Source: Desulfobacterales bacterium (lineage in GTDB: Bacteria > Desulfobacterota > Desulfobacteria > Desulfobacterales > Desulfosalsimonadaceae). From it: a stretch of DNA of 64,000 bases. The notes beneath the pieces were generated by a model. That model saw only the letters and a program-made list of their open reading frames with translations, did no database searches and was not told where the DNA came from. A program made the translations under genes and the position numbers. Below are positions 48,427 to 57,858 of the stretch, piece after piece (positions within the stretch are counted from its first letter, which is position 1; each line of letters begins with the position of its first letter). The stretch covers positions 248,001 to 312,000 of the forward strand of contig JAXHNP010000007.1 of the NCBI GenBank assembly GCA_034520365.1, given 5' to 3'.

Positions 48427-50004
48427 ATGCAAACGTCCCAGCCCCCTCAAAACCTGCCAACCGGATTACACCGGCTGCGTAAAGATCAGCTCCGGTATAT
48501 ACTGGATAATATTTCCGATTACGTATGCCTCCATGACCTGCAGGGAAAAATCCTGGGGGTTAACCGGACAATGCAGAATCATGCCGGTATAACCGATCCC
48601 CGGCAGCTGGTGGGCCAGCCGATTACCCTGTTCATGCCGGAACAATATCAGGCCCTGTTCGACGACTACATGGCCCGCCTGCTTAAAAAGGGGGCCAACT
48701 CCGGGCTGGTCAGCCTGATCACCCAAACCGGGGAGGAACGGGTGATCGAGTACAACAGCCTGCTGATCTACGATGATGAGGGCCGGCCCCTGGCGGTGGC
48801 CAGTCTGGGCCGGGATATCACCGAACGGCTGAGATCCGAGAAAGCCTTAAAAAAAAGCGAGGAAAAATACCGCAACATCCTGGAAACCATTGAGGACGGC
48901 TATTATGAGGCCGACCTTAGCGGCAGCATCAAATTCTGCAACCCCGCGCTCTGCCGGATACTCGGATATAGCGAATCCGAACTGCTGGAAAAGAACTATC
49001 GGGAGATTTGTGAGCCGCCCTATATCAATACCATTTATAACACCTTCAACAAGGTCTATCACAGCCGGGAATCCACCAAGGCATTTGACTGGCGGCTGAT
49101 CCGAAAAGACGGTTCAGCATGCTTTGTGGAAACCTCGGTTTCCCTGATAGAAGCCGACGACAAGCGGATTGCCGGTTTTCGGGGGATCTGCCGGGATGTC
49201 ACGGATCGCATCGAGGCGGAAAAGGAGCGGCAGAGTTTGGAGAACCAGCTTTTCTACAGCCAGAAAATGGAGGCCCTTGGCACCCTGGCCGGCGGATTTG
49301 CCCATAACTTCAACAACATCTTATTCCCGTTAATCGGCTATATTGACATGGCCCTGATGCAAGCCCCGGCGGACAGCCGAACGCGCCAGCACATGGAAAA
49401 GGCGCTGGAATCCGCCAACAAGGCAAAAAATATCGTCCATCGGGTGCAGGAATATACCCGCAATGACAAGGGGCATCAGATCCAGCCGCTTGATGTGCCG
49501 GAAGTTGTGGACCAGGCCCTCCGGCTGGTTCGGGGCTCGCTTTCCAGCCGGATCAAGCTGTCAACGGAATTTGACGAGACCTGCCCGCAGATTATGGCGG
49601 ATGCGGGCCAGATCCAGCATGTAATCGTCAACCTTTGCGCCAATGCCAATGATGCGATCATGTCAAACGGTCGCTCCGGCCATATCACAGTTGCGGTTTC
49701 GTCCGCGAACATCGCATCCGCCGATTCAGGTAAAGCCAAGGCACTGCCCCAGGGACGCTATGCCTGTATTTCGGTCACAGATTCCGGATGCGGAATCGAT
49801 TCGGGGATGGTGGACCGGGTGTTTGACCCGTTTTACACCACCAAACCGGAAACCGGAAAAGGCTTAGGCCTCTCCCTCTCCCACCGGATTGTCAAGAAAT
49901 ACGGCGGCGAGATATTTATTGAGAGCCAGGTCGGCGAAGGCACCGCTGTTCACGTATACATTCCCGAAATGACGGCGGACGCTCAACCTGATGAGAACCA
50001 GTAA
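48427..50004 (+). CDS. PAS-PAS sensor histidine kinase
   Basis: 525 residues, soluble (no membrane helices). Two PAS domains (about 20-135 and 145-265) precede a HisKA-type dimerisation domain with phospho-acceptor His293 in GGFAHNFNNIL. The HATPase domain has NLCANANDAI (N box), DSGCGID and GKGLGLSLSHRI. There is no receiver domain. The HD-GYP regulator gene begins 72 bp downstream and is the obvious partner. The signal is unknown; cytosolic redox or ligand sensing through PAS is likely. Confidence 0.92.
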   Translation: MQTSQPPQNLPTGLHRLRKDQLRYILDNISDYVCLHDLQGKILGVNRTMQNHAGITDPRQLVGQPITLFMPEQYQALFDDYMARLLKKGANSGLVSLITQTGEERVIEYNSLLIYDDEGRPLAVASLGRDITERLRSEKALKKSEEKYRNILETIEDGYYEADLSGSIKFCNPALCRILGYSESELLEKNYREICEPPYINTIYNTFNKVYHSRESTKAFDWRLIRKDGSACFVETSVSLIEADDKRIAGFRGICRDVTDRIEAEKERQSLENQLFYSQKMEALGTLAGGFAHNFNNILFPLIGYIDMALMQAPADSRTRQHMEKALESANKAKNIVHRVQEYTRNDKGHQIQPLDVPEVVDQALRLVRGSLSSRIKLSTEFDETCPQIMADAGQIQHVIVNLCANANDAIMSNGRSGHITVAVSSANIASADSGKAKALPQGRYACISVTDSGCGIDSGMVDRVFDPFYTTKPETGKGLGLSLSHRIVKKYGGEIFIESQVGEGTAVHVYIPEMTADAQPDENQ

Positions 50005-50076
50005 ATCATGTATTAAAAAGTCATTTTTAAGCTCGGTCCCGGACAAACGGCCCGGGGAGGAATACTTCCAACTGAA

Positions 50077-51288
50077 ATGCCGACTGAGAAAAACAAATAT
50101 ATGGCCACGCCCCTGGCGGAGCATTCCAATGCATCCATTCGCATCCTGATCGTGGATGATGAGCAGCCCATCCGGGAAATGATGGAGCTTCTACTCTGCC
50201 GGGAGGGCTATCAGTGTGCGAGCGCAAAAGACGGCGACACCGCCCTGGAGATCCTGGGGGGGCAACCGATTGACATCGTGATCACAGATATCAATATGCC
50301 GGGTATCAGCGGGGTGGAACTGCTGGAGAAGGCCCGGAATTTCACGGATGCGGATTTTATCGTAATTACCGGCTATGTCGAGGACTTCAGTTACGAAAAC
50401 CTGATTTCCGCCGGTGCCAGCGATTTCATTTACAAACCGATCAGCAATAATGAGATTCTGCTGCGGTTTAAACGGGTCCTGCGCGAACGTTTTCTGCTGC
50501 AGGAGCGCGAAAAGATCAACCGGGAGCTTGAAAAAAACAATCAAAAGCTGGCCAGATATGCCGAGGAGTTAAATGCCGCCCTATCCGACCTGAAAACCAC
50601 CCACAATGAACTGCAATCCGCTTACCTGGACACCATTAACCGGCTGGCGCTGGCTGCGGAATTCAAAGACGAGGAGACCGGCGACCACATTTCCCGGATG
50701 AGCGATTACTGTGCGCTGATGGCTGAAAAATACGGACTTGAAGCGCGCGAGGTGCAAAACATCCGGTATGCCGCACCCATGCATGACATCGGTAAAATCG
50801 GCATTCCGGATAAAATCCTCATAAAGCCCGACCAGCTTACAGACAGCGAATTTGAAACTATCAAAACCCATACCACCATCGGCGCCTCCATCCTTTCCGA
50901 TGCCCGGGCGGAAGTGCTTAAGGCGGCCCATGACATTGCGCTGACCCATCATGAGAAGTGGAACGGCAGGGGCTATCCCAAGGGCCTGAAAAAGAGAGAA
51001 ATCCCCATACGCGGCCGGATTGTGGGCTTGCTGGACGTATTTGATGCATTAACTTCCAACCGTCCCTATAAAGCGGCATATCCCTATAAGGTGGCCCGGA
51101 ATATTATTGAAAGCGAACGGGGCAAAAGCTTTGATCCGGATTTGGTGGATATCTTCATTGCCAACTTCGAGGCGTTTGTCCAAATCAAAAAACAAACCGG
51201 CCCGACCGCGCATATTTCAATCGCCGATTTTCAATGGAGCGCCCGGGATTTATCTAACGGGCTGGATAAACATATCAGCCGCCACTGA
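50077..51288 (+). CDS. Response regulator with HD-GYP output (c-di-GMP phosphodiesterase)
   Basis: 403 residues. The receiver domain at about 22-140 has phospho-acceptor Asp71 (VITDINMPG), Asp27/Asp28 and a Lys in FIYKPIS. A coiled coil of about 45 residues leads to an HD-GYP domain with HDIGKIGIPDKIL and HHEKWNGRGYPKGL, both metal/GYP signatures intact, so c-di-GMP hydrolysis is expected. Paired with the upstream PAS histidine kinase. The start is uncertain: GGGGAGG lies 16 nt upstream of the ATG at 50077, and an ATG at 50101 is also possible. Confidence 0.92.
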   Translation: MPTEKNKYMATPLAEHSNASIRILIVDDEQPIREMMELLLCREGYQCASAKDGDTALEILGGQPIDIVITDINMPGISGVELLEKARNFTDADFIVITGYVEDFSYENLISAGASDFIYKPISNNEILLRFKRVLRERFLLQEREKINRELEKNNQKLARYAEELNAALSDLKTTHNELQSAYLDTINRLALAAEFKDEETGDHISRMSDYCALMAEKYGLEAREVQNIRYAAPMHDIGKIGIPDKILIKPDQLTDSEFETIKTHTTIGASILSDARAEVLKAAHDIALTHHEKWNGRGYPKGLKKREIPIRGRIVGLLDVFDALTSNRPYKAAYPYKVARNIIESERGKSFDPDLVDIFIANFEAFVQIKKQTGPTAHISIADFQWSARDLSNGLDKHISRH

Positions 51289-51294
51289 AAACAA

Positions 51295-51313
51295 AAAAGG
51301 AAGCCCGCCTTTT
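51295..51313 (+). terminator. Weak hairpin after the HD-GYP gene
   Basis: AAAAGG and CCTTTT form a 6-bp stem around a 7-nt loop, ending in four T. It lies between the HD-GYP gene and the convergent yjbQ gene. Confidence 0.3.
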
Positions 51314-51362
51314 ATCCCCGGACTTAAATTGTGCCGAAAACCCCTAATTTTGAGTTTTCCTG

Positions 51363-51779
51363 TTATTCGCCGATGATTTTAAGCAGCACCCGCTTTTTTC
51401 TCCGGCCGTCAAATTCGCCGTAAAAAATCTGCTCCCAGGTGCCGAAATCAAGGCGTCCCCCGGTAATGGCCACCACTACCTCCCTGCCCATTACCTGCCG
51501 CTTCATATGCGCATCCGCATTATCCTCGCCCACATTGTGCCGATACTGGGAAACCGGCTCATGCGGGGCCAGCCGCTCCAGCCACTCATCATAGTCCTGA
51601 TGCAGGCCTGATTCATCATCATTAATAAATACAGAGGCAGTAATGTGCATGGCGTTTACCAGCACCAAGCCCTCCTTGACCCCGCTTTCCGCCAGGCACT
51701 CATCAACCTGCGGAGTGATGTTGATAAATGCGCGGCGGGTGGGAACGTTGAAAAACAGCTCTTTACGATAGGATTTCAT
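51363..51779 (-). CDS. yjbQ: YjbQ/UPF0047 family protein
   Basis: 138 residues from the ATG at 51779, which has a perfect AAAGGAG site 7 nt upstream; the longer frame is not conserved. The UPF0047 pattern is present: [16 protein letters not shown], the [13 protein letters not shown] region and [19 protein letters not shown]. coli YjbQ shows secondary thiamine-phosphate synthase activity, but the physiological role is unsettled. Confidence 0.92.
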   Translation of the reverse strand: MKSYRKELFFNVPTRRAFINITPQVDECLAESGVKEGLVLVNAMHITASVFINDDESGLHQDYDEWLERLAPHEPVSQYRHNVGEDNADAHMKRQVMGREVVVAITGGRLDFGTWEQIFYGEFDGRRKKRVLLKIIGE

Positions 51780-52094
51780 TCTTTGCTCCTTTCTTCGCCC
51801 TGTTTGATTCATTAAGCGGGTATCGTTTCACCCGGCTAAATCCGAATCCAAAATTTTACGGGCTTAAAATAACATTTTTACAGCCCGGCCACAAACCCTG
51901 CGCGTTCATATTTTTGGCCTGTTTGCCGAAAAATAAGGCCTCTGGCCGGTGCCCCCTCAGTGATTGTTAAACCGCGAAACATGCTTATGTTTTGATGGCC
52001 GTGAAATTGGCTTGACACAGCAAAAATTTCTATGGCAATTAAAATGTTTTATTTTTGTTTCAGGAATTTGTCTCATTTTTAAGAGGTATGACGG
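51780..52094. other. Divergent intergenic region between yjbQ and the cytochrome operon
   Basis: 315 bp. TTGACA occurs at 52012-52017 but without a well-spaced -10. TTGGCTTGACACAGC (52008-52022) resembles a sigma-54 site, but the GG-GC spacing is one base short. The operon promoter is probably here; nothing else recognisable is seen. Confidence 0.45.
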
Positions 52095-52544
52095 GTGTAT
52101 CAACTCCCTAAAAAAACAGTCTTAAGCGGCATATGTATTGTGCTTATCTTTGGCGCGATTTTTACGTTTTCCATACTGGCCGCATGCCCGGTAAAACAGG
52201 AAACCTGCCCGAACCAGCGGCCGCCTGTGGCCTTTCCGCATGACATGCATATGGCAAGCTTTGACTGCTTAGACTGTCACCATGTCTATGACAAAGCGCA
52301 TAACAACATCCTGGATCCCATGGAGCTGTATGCCGGCAACCCGCATGCAAAATGTGCATCCTGTCATGATTCAAAGCATAGAATCAATCGGCAGGAAGCC
52401 TTCCACCAGCAGTGCATCCGATGCCACTTAGATTTCGGCCGGACGGGAGATGCCGCGGGCGGCCCGAGCCTCTGCGGGGAATGTCACCAGACAGCCGGGC
52501 AAACATCGGATTTTGTGATGATACTTGGAGAACCCCATGATTAA
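52095..52544 (+). CDS. Tetraheme c-type cytochrome (class III/c3-like), membrane-anchored
   Basis: 149 residues from a GTG start with AAGAGG 8 nt upstream. An N-terminal hydrophobic segment (9-30) acts as signal or anchor. Four CxxCH heme-binding motifs follow, with histidines at 62, 91, 111 and 131, plus several extra His residues suited to bis-His ligation. It is periplasmic. Its last 8 bases overlap the start of the MetV-like gene, so it heads a four-gene operon. Likely role: electron exchange with the periplasmic cytochrome c pool. Confidence 0.9.
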   Translation: MYQLPKKTVLSGICIVLIFGAIFTFSILAACPVKQETCPNQRPPVAFPHDMHMASFDCLDCHHVYDKAHNNILDPMELYAGNPHAKCASCHDSKHRINRQEAFHQQCIRCHLDFGRTGDAAGGPSLCGECHQTAGQTSDFVMILGEPHD

Positions 52545-53214
52545 AGCCAAACCAAAGCCCCTGGATGAAATCCTTTCATATATCGGCCCCTATGAAGACA
52601 TTTTGATCGCCGGATGCGGCGGCTGTGTCTCGGTCTGCCTGGCCGGGGGACAGAAGGAAGTCAATATCCTGAAATCCGAACTCGATTTTGCGCTGCGCGA
52701 CGCCCGGGAGACCAAGCAAATAAGCGGCTACACGGTGGAGCGCCAGTGCAATGCCGCCTATCTCGGAGAGATTGACGCGTATGCCGAAAAGGCCGACTGC
52801 ATGCTCTCCATGGCCTGCGGCGCGGGCGCCCAGCTGCTCGCCGAGCGATACCCCCAAACCCCCGTTTTTCCGGCGGTAAACACCATTGCCATCGGCGTTG
52901 ACCGGGATATCGGTTTGTATGAGGAACGCTGCCGCGCCTGCGGGGAATGCGTGCTCGCCTATACCGCCGGCATATGCCCGGTGACCCGCTGCGCCAAGGG
53001 TCTTTTTAACGGCCCCTGTGGCGGCACCCAGGGCGACAGATGTGAAATCAGCCCGGAAGTGCCCTGCGCATGGCACGAAATTTTTGAGCGTTTAAAGGCC
53101 CAGAACCGGCTCGAGGATATCCTGAGAATCCATAAACCCATGGAATGGCGCAATCAAATCCAGCGCAAATTCGTACAAAAGGGTTATGAAAACAGGTACT
53201 TACAGGAAGACTAG
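52537..53214 (+). CDS. metV: Methylene-tetrahydrofolate reductase C-terminal-domain protein (MetV-like)
   Basis: 225 residues from the ATG at 52537, with a GGAG site 7 nt away. The family is cysteine-rich and binds Fe-S/zinc: here GCGGCVSVC, MACGAGAQ, CRACGECV, CPVTRCAKG and FNGPCGG. In acetogens MetV is the partner of MetF in ferredoxin- or NADH-linked methylene-THF reduction; in sulfate reducers it belongs to the Wood-Ljungdahl methyl branch. metF itself is not in this window. Here the gene is placed between a periplasmic cytochrome and a cytochrome b, which is unusual and suggests membrane-coupled electron flow. Confidence 0.86.
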   Translation: MIKAKPKPLDEILSYIGPYEDILIAGCGGCVSVCLAGGQKEVNILKSELDFALRDARETKQISGYTVERQCNAAYLGEIDAYAEKADCMLSMACGAGAQLLAERYPQTPVFPAVNTIAIGVDRDIGLYEERCRACGECVLAYTAGICPVTRCAKGLFNGPCGGTQGDRCEISPEVPCAWHEIFERLKAQNRLEDILRIHKPMEWRNQIQRKFVQKGYENRYLQED

Positions 53215-53219
53215 GCAAA

Positions 53220-53915
53220 ATGGCATCTCAAGAACAGCTTTTGCAGTTCCTCCAGGGCCCCATGGTCTGGGCGGCCTGCCTTATTTTTGCAGCAGGCCTT
53301 GTCGGCCAAACCATCCGGCTCTGCCGGCTCACCCGGAAAAGTGATCCGGAAAAAATTCAATTTATCGCCAATCCCCGGAAAACAAAAAAAATTGCCGGAT
53401 GGCGGCGCTGGATACCCTACCTGGGCCAGCTTAAAACCACCATGCTGGGAACCAGTCCGGTGCTCTCCGCGGTGACCATTATTTTCCACATCTGCCTGTT
53501 TATCACCCCGATTTTTCTTTTGGGGCACAATGTGCTTTTAAAGGCCGCCACCGGGATACCGATCCCCTCTTTTTCGGAAACCACTTCCGATCTGCTGACC
53601 CTGCTCGTCCTGTTCTGCGGCCTGTTTTTCCTGCTGCGCCGATTGCTTCTGCCGAGGGTGCGGGTCATTACCACGCCCTATGATATCCTGCTGCTGATTC
53701 TGGCAATTTTTCCGTTTTTAACCGGCTTTATGGCCCATCATCAGCTGGTACTGGATTACAAGCTGATGATCATACTTCATATGATCTCAGGGGAATTGCT
53801 GCTGATCCTGATCCCGTTTTCCAAATTTTTTCATATGATTTTCTTCTTTTTCGGCCGGTTTTTCATTGTCAACGAATACAGCCTGGGGATGCCCAAACGC
53901 ACCTGGCAATTCTGA
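53220..53915 (+). CDS. Cytochrome b-type membrane subunit (NarI/DsrM/TmcC-like)
   Basis: 231 residues with five predicted membrane helices (about 14-30, 82-105, 118-140, 153-175 and 183-210). Conserved-position histidines (FHICLF, AHHQLV, ILHMISGE, KFFHM) are suited to bind two b hemes, as in NarI, DsrM, HdrE and TmcC. It carries electrons across the inner membrane between quinone or periplasmic cytochrome and a cytosolic Fe-S partner, here the next gene. Confidence 0.85.
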   Translation: MASQEQLLQFLQGPMVWAACLIFAAGLVGQTIRLCRLTRKSDPEKIQFIANPRKTKKIAGWRRWIPYLGQLKTTMLGTSPVLSAVTIIFHICLFITPIFLLGHNVLLKAATGIPIPSFSETTSDLLTLLVLFCGLFFLLRRLLLPRVRVITTPYDILLLILAIFPFLTGFMAHHQLVLDYKLMIILHMISGELLLILIPFSKFFHMIFFFFGRFFIVNEYSLGMPKRTWQF

Positions 53916-53935
53916 TTCTCAAACGGAGACTTCCT

Positions 53936-54325
53936 ATGGCCCGAACCGATATTGATACCGCGCCGATCCAACGGATCCTCAAACACAACAAACAAGAGAT
54001 CAAGCTGGGATTAAAGGTGTGTGCGCATTGCAGCCTTTGCGCGGAAAGCTGTTTCCTGTATGCGGCCACCAAAGATCCCCGGTATATGCCCTCATATAAA
54101 TTCATCAATTCCATCGGCCGCCTATACCGGAAAAACGGAAAGGTGAGCCGGGAAGAACTGACGAAAATCCGCGATATCGTGTGGCATGACTGCGTATTAT
54201 GCACCCGCTGCTACTGCCCGTTCGGAATCAATATCCCCTCCCTGATCGCCCTGGCGCGCCAGGCCTGCCGGACCCAGGAACTTTACCGGGAATACGACAG
54301 GGAACCCATGGGAACGGCAACGTAA
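53936..54325 (+). CDS. HdrC-like di-[4Fe-4S] protein
   Basis: 129 residues. The first cluster motif is regular (Cys29, 32, 35, 39). The second is compact: Cys86, 89, 92, 94 in CVLCTRCYCPFG. This is the N-terminal ferredoxin part of HdrC/TmcB/DsrK-type proteins, but the CCG domains that would form the catalytic non-cubane cluster are absent and the gene simply stops. It is probably the cytosolic electron carrier of the complex. The next gene is convergent. Confidence 0.85.
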   Translation: MARTDIDTAPIQRILKHNKQEIKLGLKVCAHCSLCAESCFLYAATKDPRYMPSYKFINSIGRLYRKNGKVSREELTKIRDIVWHDCVLCTRCYCPFGINIPSLIALARQACRTQELYREYDREPMGTAT

Positions 54326-54390
54326 AAAGCCCAATTTCTGCGGACTACAATTTTTTCAGAGCAAGAGTAAGACGGAAAAACCTTACACCT

Positions 54391-54424
54391 TAAACCCTAT
54401 ACCCTACACCCTATACCCTACACC
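54391..54424. repeat. Short tandem repeat of CCCTATACCCTACA
   Basis: About two and a half units of a 14-bp repeat in the convergent gap between the HdrC-like gene and the helicase gene, ending inside the helicase stop region. Low-complexity spacer DNA. Confidence 0.7.
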
Positions 54425-57400
54425 TCCCCCGCCGCCCACTCCCGGTAATTTTTGAGCTGCGGATAATACAGCATCAGCCGGATCGGCCGGTTTTCCATAG
54501 CCCGCATGACGCTTGCATAGCCCGCCATCTGCTCCTGGTAGCGCTCCTTTTCCCGGTCCAAAAAATACTCGACGGCCCCGCCGTGGTGGATACTGCTTTT
54601 GTAGTCGATAATCCACCGTACCCCCTCATCATCGACAAATGTCCGGTCAATGACCATGTTGACGAGCCGGCCCGCCAAAATTCCGGACACTCTGTATTCG
54701 CAGGCCGCCGACGCATGGCGGGAGAGTATCCAGCGGCCCGCGGGATCCCCGATCGTCTGTATCAAGGCGGATTTTACCTGGGATACGCCTTCCTCCAGCT
54801 GATCCCCGCTGATGCCCGCGCTTTTAAGATGCCGGAAAATGCGCTCTGTCAATTGCTCCACCCGGGCGGGCCACCATTTTTCAAGGCCGTCCTCGCAAAT
54901 AATTCGCAGCCAGCGGTGAACCACGGTCCCTATGCGGCGCACCGTCTCCCCGGCCCAATCAAACGGGGGGCGCTCAGATGCCGGCACCAGGACTTCCGGA
55001 GCCGGCACCGAAAGGCCGGCCAAGCCCGGCGGGGGGGCAGGAGGCTGCCAGTCCCGGGACAAGCGCCGGATATAGGGAATCATGGCGGACTCCGCTTCCC
55101 CGGGCCCGGGGGCGCTCCCGGCATCCGAACGCGCCTTCCGGTCCCTGTCCGCTTCCTGAAAGCGCTCATATACCACCGGCCATAGGGGATAGAGCAGGGA
55201 AGCGGCATCCGGCGGCCGCACCGCGCCCGGCTCGGTGCCCGGCTTTGCCCCGCCCAGCAGGTGCAGCCGTTTTTTCGCCCGGGTAGCCGCCACATAAAGC
55301 AGCCGGCCATCTTCATAGGCCCGCTTTTTTTTCTCAAACTGCCGGATATACTCATAGGTTTTGCTGCTCTCCGGCCCGGCCTCGGCAATGGGGGCCAGCA
55401 GCAGATCACTGCCGGCTCCGCCTGAGCGCTCAAGCCACATGAGAAGCCGTGATCCGGCAGCCGGCGGCGGCCTGTCCAGACCCGGCAGAATCACCGTGTC
55501 AAACTCAAGCCCCTTGGCCTTATGAATGGTCATCACCTGAAGCTTCGGGTCTGCTGCCGGATCGGGCCTTGCAAAAAGCTCGGCTGTTTTGGATTCAAAT
55601 GCGGCGATATCATCCAGAACGCCGGTACCGATCGCCTCATCCAAAAGATCCAGAAAAGCCCGGGCATCGTTAAAATCCGCCTCGGAAAAACAGCCGGCCG
55701 GTCCGCCCAGTAAAAGCCACGCCCCCTCGACCAGACGTCTTAAGGACCGGCGCTCCCGCTCCAGAATCCGCGGCAGGAGAATATCCCGGCACCGCTTCGC
55801 CCGCATCTGCCCGTCAGAACTCAACCGGCCGATCCGATCCGCATCCTGCAGAAGCCCCATAATGGTTTTATCCGGCGCATCTGCCGCCAGCGCATAGAGA
55901 TCTTTAAGGCACAGGCCGCACCAGGGCGCCCGAAGAACGGCCAGCCAGGCGATGCGATCCGCCGGATGCGATATGGCCCGGGTAAGGGATAAAAGATCCT
56001 GGATGACGGGCCGGTTTTTAAGGGACTCGATTTCCACCCCGGTAAATGAGATCCTGTGCGCCTTGAGATGCTTGAGGATTAGCTCCAGATGGGGCCGGCT
56101 GCGGACAAGGACCGCAATACTGCCCGCCGGATCATCCGCCTGCGCCTGGCGGATACAGGCCAAAACGGCTTCGGCCTCCTGCTGCCGGTCCGGCGGAATC
56201 ACCGGATGAATCTTTACCGCAGCCGTGCCTTCGGATCCAAACACGGCTTCAGCCGGCGAATAGGCCACCGCCCCCAGATGCGCATCATTTTCCGGCGGCA
56301 TAATTTGCGGAAAACTCTGGTTGACCCAATCCACAATCCCTTTTTGCGAGCGAAAATTGACCCGCAAGGCCAGGGGATTGAGCGCCAACTGTCCCAGCCC
56401 GTTCTGCCATGCCCGGATGAACAGCCCCACCTCGGCCTCACGGAACCCGTAGATCGACTGCATGGGATCGCCCACGGCAAAAAACGTGCGCCCGTCCCCG
56501 GGCTGCCAGCCCATGGTCATTTTTTCCAGCAACGTGTACTGGGTAATGCTGGTATCCTGGAACTCATCGATCAGGATGTGCTGTATCTGGTAGTCCATGG
56601 AAAGGGCGAGATCCGTGGGATTTTCCGAATCCCCGAGCGCCTGGTCCGCCCGAATGGCCACTTCGGAAAAATCCACCTTGCCCTCGGCCTGAAACGCCAA
56701 TGCCAGATGGGCAGATGCGAGCCGCAGGATCTCCGAAAGCGCCTCCAGAATCACCCATTCATTGTCACTGTAAGCGCACGCCGGCAGGCCGCGCAGGGCG
56801 TGCAGTCGCCCGGCCAGGCCGGAATCAGCCGCCAGCTCGGATATCAGGGCTTGAAAGGCGGATTTCTTTTCTTCATAGAGGGTTTTCAGGGCTTTGTTTT
56901 TTTTTGCGCTGCTGGGCGCCGGAAACCCCAGATTTTTATCCGACTTGCGGCGGAAGCCGCCGTCTTTGGTCAATAGCAGATCGCACAGCCCCAGCCACTG
57001 ATCCAGGGCCTCCGGCCGGGCCGCAGGCAGGGCCTTAAGCTCCCGGCAGGCCAGAAGGGGCGAGGCCGGATTGGCATCTGCCAGATTGCCGGCGGCAAAC
57101 CGGGCCAGATCCAGCAAATCATCAATTAACGCATCCGGAAACCGGTTTCTGGCGTCTTCGAGCGCTTCTGTGACGACTCTCTCCAATGCCCGCTCCAGAT
57201 GCTCCCGCCGTTTTTCCGGAAGCTCCCCGGCGGCGATATGGCGGAGCCATTGATCCCGCCTGGCCAGCATCCCGGCAATCAGGCCTTCAATCTTATCCAG
57301 CTGATTGTCCAGATGGCGGATCAAGGCTTCAATGGCGGACGACCATTTTGAGCCCGCCTCCAGTTCGGCCACGGTTTCCCGGGCGGCCTGCTGATAGAAG

Positions 57401-57858
57401 TCTTCCGGGGTTTCGGCGATTTCCGGAGGGGCGCCCAGCCGCGACAAAAACGGCATCTGCCGGGTTATGGCCGCGCACAGGGCGTCAATGGTCTGAATCC
57501 GCAGACGGCTCGGATTCTCCGGCAAATGCCAGTTCTGCCGATCATTCTGCGCCTTTGCGGCCCGGGCCAGCCGCCAGGTGCGCGCTTCGTGCGGGGCCTC
57601 TGGCGGCTCCGGATCTTCGGCGCGTTCAAGGGCGCTTAAAATCCGGCTCCGCATCTCCGCGGCCGCCTTTCGGGTAAAGGTGATGGCCACCACCGCCTCC
57701 GGCGTCTTTACGCCGGCCAGCAGCCTCAGGAAGCGCTGGATCAGAAGCTCGGTTTTTCCCGAACCGGCCGGGGCCTGTACGATAAAGGAGCGTTCGGGGT
57801 CAATGGCGGCCTCCCGCTGCCGGGCATCCGCCACCGGCTGTTTATCCGCCTGTTTCAT
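54418..57858 (-). CDS. UvrD/Rep-family helicase-nuclease (AddA-like)
   Basis: 1,146 residues from the ATG at 57858; the longer upstream frame lies within the nuclease gene and is not conserved. Superfamily 1A motifs are APAGSGKTELLIQRFL (I), AITFTRKAAAEM (Ia), IDEFQDTS (II), GDPMQSIYGFREAE (III), VMTIHKAKGLEFDTVIL (V) and LLYVAATRAKKRLHLL (VI). A C-terminal RecB-type nuclease segment has WIIDYKSS. Together with the overlapping AddB-like gene it should process double-strand ends for recombination. No recBCD is seen here. Confidence 0.92.
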   Translation of the reverse strand: MKQADKQPVADARQREAAIDPERSFIVQAPAGSGKTELLIQRFLRLLAGVKTPEAVVAITFTRKAAAEMRSRILSALERAEDPEPPEAPHEARTWRLARAAKAQNDRQNWHLPENPSRLRIQTIDALCAAITRQMPFLSRLGAPPEIAETPEDFYQQAARETVAELEAGSKWSSAIEALIRHLDNQLDKIEGLIAGMLARRDQWLRHIAAGELPEKRREHLERALERVVTEALEDARNRFPDALIDDLLDLARFAAGNLADANPASPLLACRELKALPAARPEALDQWLGLCDLLLTKDGGFRRKSDKNLGFPAPSSAKKNKALKTLYEEKKSAFQALISELAADSGLAGRLHALRGLPACAYSDNEWVILEALSEILRLASAHLALAFQAEGKVDFSEVAIRADQALGDSENPTDLALSMDYQIQHILIDEFQDTSITQYTLLEKMTMGWQPGDGRTFFAVGDPMQSIYGFREAEVGLFIRAWQNGLGQLALNPLALRVNFRSQKGIVDWVNQSFPQIMPPENDAHLGAVAYSPAEAVFGSEGTAAVKIHPVIPPDRQQEAEAVLACIRQAQADDPAGSIAVLVRSRPHLELILKHLKAHRISFTGVEIESLKNRPVIQDLLSLTRAISHPADRIAWLAVLRAPWCGLCLKDLYALAADAPDKTIMGLLQDADRIGRLSSDGQMRAKRCRDILLPRILERERRSLRRLVEGAWLLLGGPAGCFSEADFNDARAFLDLLDEAIGTGVLDDIAAFESKTAELFARPDPAADPKLQVMTIHKAKGLEFDTVILPGLDRPPPAAGSRLLMWLERSGGAGSDLLLAPIAEAGPESSKTYEYIRQFEKKKRAYEDGRLLYVAATRAKKRLHLLGGAKPGTEPGAVRPPDAASLLYPLWPVVYERFQEADRDRKARSDAGSAPGPGEAESAMIPYIRRLSRDWQPPAPPPGLAGLSVPAPEVLVPASERPPFDWAGETVRRIGTVVHRWLRIICEDGLEKWWPARVEQLTERIFRHLKSAGISGDQLEEGVSQVKSALIQTIGDPAGRWILSRHASAACEYRVSGILAGRLVNMVIDRTFVDDEGVRWIIDYKSSIHHGGAVEYFLDREKERYQEQMAGYASVMRAMENRPIRLMLYYPQLKNYREWAAGEV

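Noticed and set aside
52008-52022. Sigma-54 promoter before the cytochrome operon
   Set aside because: The GG and GC elements are nine rather than ten bases apart, and the -12 element is poor.
54391-54424. Telomere- or CRISPR-like repeat
   Set aside because: Only about two and a half units of 14 bp, no spacers and no cas genes; ordinary low-complexity spacer DNA.
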